A stretch of DNA of 64,000 bases from Uloborus plumipes (lineage: Eukaryota > Arthropoda > Arachnida > Araneae > Uloboridae): positions 21,216 to 85,215 of the forward strand of contig JAXGGA010004717.1 in the NCBI GenBank assembly GCA_038373865.1. The letters run 5' to 3'. Of this stretch, positions 57,723 to 64,000 are shown one piece after another. Below the pieces are notes generated by a model that saw nothing but the letters and a program-made list of their open reading frames with translations, was not told the origin of the DNA and made no database searches. Made by a program: the position numbers and the translations under genes. Position 1 is the stretch's first letter, and every line of letters begins with the position of its first letter.

Positions 57723-59650
57723 AAAAAGTGAAACTAGATTCATTATTACATAATAATAATAATAGTAATAATTTATTTAAGTTTTCAATGAAAAACTATT
57801 CTGTACCTATTTTGAAACAAGCTAATGCATTGTTATTTTAATGTGCAGAAAATTCATGTAAATTATGTTTTAGTTTTGAATTTATTCTCGTAAGCAGTAG
57901 AGCATTAGGTGTGATGAAAATGAAAAACGTGTTTCAAATTTCTTAGCATTATTTCTTTGTTATTAATATAATGAACTTATTGAATTAATCTGATGAGCTT
58001 AATGCTAATAATCTTAAAGATGAATTTCAGAGAAATACTTAATGTAAACATTCTTGTTACAATGACAGCCTCAGTTCTACCACCTGTTTAAAGTGCGTCT
58101 TTTATAAATGTAGACTTTATTTAAATTTTTATTGTATCACATATTTTTCTCATTGCGTCTTGTTGCAAAACGCATTTTCCAGAAATAAATTAACCTTAAA
58201 GGATAAAATATGAGTTAGAGTAATCTATGGTAAAAACATTTTTTGATAGAATAGAAGCAATAACTTTTTGAAAGTAAATTCTCACAAATTGCACCAAAAC
58301 AAATCTTTTACCTAAAATATATAATCTCTGTCCCTGAAATTCTGATTTATTTGAAACCAGCAAACAAAAAAAATTTTATCATTTTTTTTTTTTTCAAATA
58401 CAAAATGCAAAACAGTAACGATCACAAATACTGTGCAAATGAATAAGTAGAAAAACAAAGTGCTAGTTTTTTGAGAACAAACTTTTTTTCCTTTTTTGCA
58501 TCACGCGATATTTGCTCTACGTGACAAGATTTATCTTTAAAGGTTTACGAATTTTCTGCACTAAAAAAAGTTCATACCTCATTTTAAATACAATGTATAA
58601 ATAATGGTTAGAGTAAATGTACATGTTATATGAATTTTCCTCATATTAATGCTTTATTAACAAGAAGCTTATTAAGATTACTATCATGATAAAGCTATCA
58701 AGTGCTTAATAATAGTGTGACAAAAGCTGTTTTAATGGACTAATATTACTTATTTTTTCTAAAATAATTTGCTTAAATTAATCTGTTATTTATGTTTTAA
58801 CTGTATACTGAGCAGAATAAATTCATTTTCACATTATGGTTTATATTTTCCTCTATTTGAAGATATTTATATCGTTTCAAATCCATTTCATTTTGAGGTT
58901 GGTGGTGCTAAAAAATTATTTAAATTAATGGCATGATGATGAGTTTATTTATGAAGTTGAAACATGTTAAAGCTAGAATGTCAATGATTTCAATAATTCG
59001 TTAAACTATGACTTATCCCTAGTAGTAAGTAAAAATTAGCATCAAAAAGTTTTCAAACGCTAACTTGAGCCTGTTTTGTACCATTTTCTCTTTTAAATCT
59101 CTTCAAAATGAACAAGAGAATCATTATTATTATTATTCTGAAGAGCATATTGGTTTTTAATGAAGGAAAATATTTTGCTTTATTTTGTTCAGCTCTTTTC
59201 AAGTTCAATGTTCTCCTTATTATTTCAAACATCATTTTGCATTAAAAATGTTATTTAACGAACCAGCAACGCAAAATTTTGTCTTCGTATTTTCATTTGT
59301 GATTTTATGCAAATAATTTCAAAAATCTATGTATTATATAGTGCTTACCGATTTTCAAAAAATATGCATGCGTTATAGTTTCATACCGAAAAATGAAACT
59401 TGTAAAAGACACTTTTGTTATTAGTTTTCTGAAAAAAGATGGCTGGCTAAAATTGTATTGCATTCAAAATGAGTTGCACTCTGCGCAATAAAAGGGCACC
59501 GCTATTTTTAGTCTTCCGTTTGAAGACCTCGGTGCGAGCAGGAGTGTACGGATTGAAATGTCTCAGCACGATAAAAAAAATTAGAAAAACATTAATTTGC
59601 ACTTTGACACCTTGAAATCAAATATTGGTTTTCGCATTCACGAATGGCAA
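57723..59650. other. AT-rich sequence without gene
   Basis: Would be the upstream intron if the 57.6-kb exon is real. No further exon was recognised here. AAT-type runs at 57751-57770 and 59125-59140. Confidence 0.4.
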
Positions 59651-59655
59651 TAGGT

Positions 59656-59985
<330 letters not shown>

Positions 59986-60101
59986 ACTACGGTAGAAAAT
60001 GAAAATAAATCTCTATTCTTCATTTGCTCAAAAGAAGAAACTATTATTTTTAAATCCAGACATTTTTCAAGTTCGGTTATAAATTCAGACAAAAAGACAA
60101 G

Positions 60102-60968
60102 CTTTACTTTCGGACCTTGAAACGGTGCATGGCATTTTCAGCCGTCCTTACTACGTCCAGACTGTCCAAACAAAATCTGAACATTTCGTATGAGTGCATA
60201 TAAAGTAAACTAAAAAAAATTTAAATTTGAAGAAACCCTGTAGCTTCATGCAAAGCATTTACGGATAGAATTATTTGGCTCACTTTTAGTTTTTAATTTT
60301 CTGTTTTTTCAGACTCAGAACAGATTGTGTTCAATAATTCTAACTGATTGCAAAGAACGTACATCAGAGCGACCCGCTGAGTGGTAAAGCTACTCCTGTA
60401 ACTTTGGCTTTTTTGCCTTTAACGTATCATGGCACAAAAACTACTTTTACGTTTTCACACCTGCCACTGTTTTAAATGAATGTAACCACATTTTCTTCAA
60501 AAGTTTTAAAACCTTGCAAGCTATTATTATTTTGAAACTGCTGCTTCTTAAGCTTTAATTATGTGAAATTGAATGAAATCTTTTGCCTCTTTTGGAAATT
60601 TAAGCTAAATTTACATCAAGAAAAAATGAATTGCCTAAACTCTGTCTTTTCTTCATAAATAAATAAATAGATAAATGATTAAGTTTAAACAGTTGAAATA
60701 AATAAATAAGTTCAAAATATACATTCGATAAATAAATAAATTCAAAAAATTGAATCGATAAATGAATAAGTTAAAACTTTAGATGAATAAATAGGCTTAG
60801 AAAATAAAATAAAAAACAAATAAGTTTAGATATTAAAATAAAAATAAGTCTAAAAATAAGATCAATAAGTTTAAAAAATAAAGGGAACAGATAAATAGGT
60901 AAAAAAGGAAATTCGATAAAGACGGCTGAAAATGTCATGTCCTCCATTTTCGAGGTTCGAAAGTAAAG
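60102..60968. mobile_element. Inverted-repeat element, ~870 bp
   Basis: Left arm ctttactttcggaccttgaa then gcatggcattttcagccgtc (60102-60150). Right arm gacggctgaaaatgtcatgt to cgaggttcgaaagtaaag (60920-60968). The arms pair over about 48 bp with a few mismatches. The interior ends in a degenerate aaataaataaat tract. Superfamily and target duplication undetermined. Confidence 0.65.
60655..60900. repeat. Degenerate (AAAT)n / aataagttta tract
   Basis: aataaataaatagataaatg and related words repeated over about 240 bp. Confidence 0.75.
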
Positions 60969-60975
60969 AACCATT

Positions 60976-62309
60976 GGGATCTAACCTTGAAAAGATATAT
61001 TTATAAGAATATGTTTAAAAGGCAGTACCGTTACTATAAAATAATATTTAACAATTTTAAGCATAATATTATGTTTCCTTAATCTATTTTACCATGACAT
61101 TTCCGCATAAATTATTATCTTTATCTCCTTCTGTAAAGCAAAGGAAATATTGTACTGAAGAGAAGATTTTTACTCAAATTTCTGTCTAAATTTTCGCTTA
61201 GATCACCGATGAATCAAATTTTACATGTTTTTTTTTGGCCACATTCCTTTGTACATAATGTATGTACAAAATTATAAAAACAGATGTATCCAACTGTCTA
61301 AAATAATCCCAACCATTTGAGTGAATAGAAGTTATGTCAGCATCAACGAAGGTCTATGGACCTATTTCGGATACTCTACAATATTTAACAGGTGAATTTA
61401 TTTTTAAGATTTTGAAACGTTGGTGCTTTTGTAAGTTATTGGGATTGTACAGGCTTCTGAAACAACAATCATGGGAAAAAAATGACAATTTATTTTCTTT
61501 AGCATCGATGCACATAACCATTTTTTACAGCAGCATAAAAGTTTTTGAATAATAGTTCTCTGCAAACATGCTGTGAAAGTATTTTAAAAATAATTTGTAT
61601 GTCATTCGTAACAAAAAATGTCTCATATTTTCGACAAAGCGTTTTGTTTTCAAAACGTCATGAAAAATGTTCTTTGAAAAGAAGTAAAAAGAAATATACT
61701 GATCAATCATAAAAAATCATGTTAATAAAATGAATCAGAAATATATTTTATGTGAAAATGTAGCTTCAGACGTATTCCCAGAAATTACTCGGCATTACTA
61801 AACATGAAGTTTAATTAATGAATGCACTAAGAATACTTAACTAAATAAGATCCAACTAGTAAAAACAATGATATTAACAATAATAATAATAGCAAAATAA
61901 TCAAAATTAAATTTCTGTATTTTTGTAACTGCATTACTGATACATTTACACAACACAATGTGCCTAAAAAGAAAAAAAAAAAAGAAATAAAGAAAAAAAT
62001 CATAGAAACACCTAGTTTTAAATGTCCGGTATACAGATGGGCAAATCTGCTGTGGACAAAACGTAACTTCTTTGCATTCTTATTAAATAGTGTAAATGAG
62101 AGTAGAGTAAGATGGAGTACCATTCACATTTTTAAAAATTACTGGTTTTGAATAAAATCTCCAAATCACTATTTGAGCATACTATAACTATCTGCAATGA
62201 ACAATCACTTGCAAAAAAAAAAAGGTATTATTTATTTTATTTTCACGAGGCAAAATTTTTTAGCAAAATATTTGCTCAAAAAATAACAATAGGTTTAAAT
62301 GGATTAGAC
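60976..62309. other. AT-rich sequence without gene
   Basis: Short frames without domains; AAT-rich patch at 61865-61900. Confidence 0.45.
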
Positions 62310-62420
62310 CAGTGGTTCTCAACCTTTTTACAGCTAGCACCCCTTTAAGATTGAAAATTGTTTCCACGTCCCCTTTGAGAACGAGCGTAAAACTGGAAGA
62401 AGGGGAGGGGAGGTAAAGCA
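62310..62420 (+). mobile_element. hAT-like terminal fragment
   Basis: cagtggttctcaaccttttt is the standard start of Charlie-like hAT elements; gcaccccttt and cgtcccctttgagaac follow. Only one end. Confidence 0.55.
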
Positions 62421-64000
62421 AATTTAGCCCGGGAGGTAAAGCCCGAACAGATAGTTGGAAAATGACTATAGAGCAGAAAAACTCATGCTTAATTTTTTTT
62501 AATCGGGCATTTTCCCCCCTGAAAAGCTGTGTCACAATGATAATCAAGTGCCTAGAATGGAATTTTTAAATGAGTGAACCAGTTTTAAATGAGAACAACA
62601 CGGTTTGAAATAAAAATGCACCGTTTTCAACATTTTTATTTGAAAACAAATATCTTTTAAAAAATACACTACCTTCCTTGACCAGTCTGATTCCAAACAT
62701 TGTGCACAGTGTTGTTCTTATTTACTTGCAACTATGCAATACACATCCCCTATCTATCACGTACGAATATAGGATTTTACTAAGGGACAAGGAAGGACAA
62801 TAACAAAGCCGGACCTTCTAATTTTCCCAGGAGTGACAAAGACTTGAAACTATGACGCATACCTGTCACCCTTAAAGATTATAAATCAAAGTTTAATTAA
62901 AAAAACTGAAATAGGTTAAATTTGCAAATTACAAGATAAGTTAATTTTAAACAAATTCTTTTTGAGTAATTTATTTCTGTGAAGGTTAGCTAAGATAATA
63001 AGAGTATTAGGGTGGATCGCTCTTCTATGGTGAAAAAAAAAAGTTTCGTTAATCCAAATATACCTATGCAGAAAAGATGTTCTATGGCATGGGGATTCTG
63101 GAAAGATAAATTAAAAAAAATAATTTAAAAATTTGAACTGCTGCAAAGGGGTTAAATTTTGGAAAAAATGTTGAAAATCGCTTAATTTCGGTTGGATATT
63201 TTTTTTATTCAAAATGCTTCTTTACCTAAAATTAAGTGCTCAAAAATGGTAAATATTGATTATTGAGTACTGAGTATTGAATAATAGTTAGTATTTTGGA
63301 ATATTTTATCCCCTAAACACTCCTTTTTTACACCGGCGTATGAACGAATCAGAAGTGGCACAACCACCACTGCTATATGGATTAAATGGCAGCTTGTTTC
63401 CTTTTTCTTTAAAATATTTTTTACTCGCTAATTTTATCCTTCCAACCCAACATGCCAAAAGTGGTATGAATAGAATCTTTGCTCATGTCGTACCAATACC
63501 GCTCGCTGATTTGACGATTCATCAGTTTTTAATAAGCACTTTTCTTTTCAAGTAAACGAAAGTACGATTATATTGAGTAAAATATTTCTTTGTGCGCAGT
63601 ACCTGCGTAGTTACCCTTAAAGTGCACTGTGGCAAATTTAAGAAAATACTTGCGCACTATGTGAAGTTAAAAACAAAACGGATCTAAGCACTCATCAGCG
63701 GTACTTAATGGAAATCTGTGAAGCCATCAACTCCGGACATAGCAGCGAAAGTCTGTGTAAGAGAAACACCGGAAATGTTTGCCACTTAAGATGGCTTACA
63801 ACTGCAAATATAATTCTCAGACTCGATATATCCGTTTGAGACATTAGTTACAGTAACGACATTCATTTTAAAAGTATATGCTCTCATGTGGTTCCAGATC
63901 AAAACAAAACCTTCTTTTATCTGTGGTGCGCAAGTATTTGCATCAAACAATCTTTCTTTCTTGATATTTGTCGAATGATTTGAAAGTAGTAATTGACCCT
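62421..64000. other. AT-rich sequence; one TTAGGGTGG end
   Basis: ttagggtggatcgctc at 63007 matches the terminus of the foldback at 23714 and the remnant ending at 4313, but no partner end is seen. The 71-codon frame at 63340-63555 has no recognisable content. Confidence 0.4.

Overview
Eukaryotic, AT-rich, non-coding DNA, most likely from an arthropod and plausibly a spider. The evidence is the mix of mobile elements: a Tc1 transposase of the type common in arachnids, Helitrons with TC/CTAG ends, a Penelope-like GIY-YIG fragment, tRNA-derived SINE modules, hAT and pogo-like MITEs, long foldbacks and long microsatellites. There is no operon, rRNA gene or intact tRNA gene. No complete host gene can be defended. 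Most long open frames are by-products of tandem repeats (AT, GT and a 150-bp minisatellite) or lie inside transposons.

Layout. 0-3 kb: decayed Helitron helicase (minus strand), a six-unit ~304-bp array that reads as repeated Helitron 5' ends, then a 54-bp tandem block. 3-9 kb: decayed AT-rich sequence with a 54-A tract and TE ends. 9.4-10.8 kb: complete but dead Tc1 element. 11-13 kb: dispersed 15-bp motif. 14.2-15.8 kb: a 1.5-kb foldback with Sleeping Beauty-like IR/DR spacing. 16.0 kb: one small exon-like frame. 19.4 kb: (AT)n. 20.3-25.2 kb: MITEs, two copies of one non-autonomous Helitron, one of them inside a foldback whose other arm keeps the empty site. 27.4-29.1 kb: 150-bp minisatellite, open on the minus strand. 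30.2-30.6 kb: Penelope-like C-terminus. 31.0-38.5 kb: three copies of an unclassified ~1.1-1.95-kb element (called E here). Two of them share one nested hAT insertion, and the third has split a SINE. 40-47 kb: nested MITEs. 49.4-50.1 kb: a third Helitron copy. 50-56 kb: mostly featureless. 56.4-57.5 kb: a 1.08-kb Helitron inserted beside a minus-strand exon candidate. 59.6 kb: (GT)n. 60-64 kb: an inverted-repeat element and hAT-like ends.

Nothing here works together as a pathway. The value of the window is its layered record of insertions, where target-site duplications and empty sites give an order of events. The best candidates for undescribed biology are element E, the IR/DR foldback, Helitrons with duplicated 5' termini, and two short unidentified exon-like frames (16.0 and 57.6 kb). 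All assignments are by eye; no database was searched.
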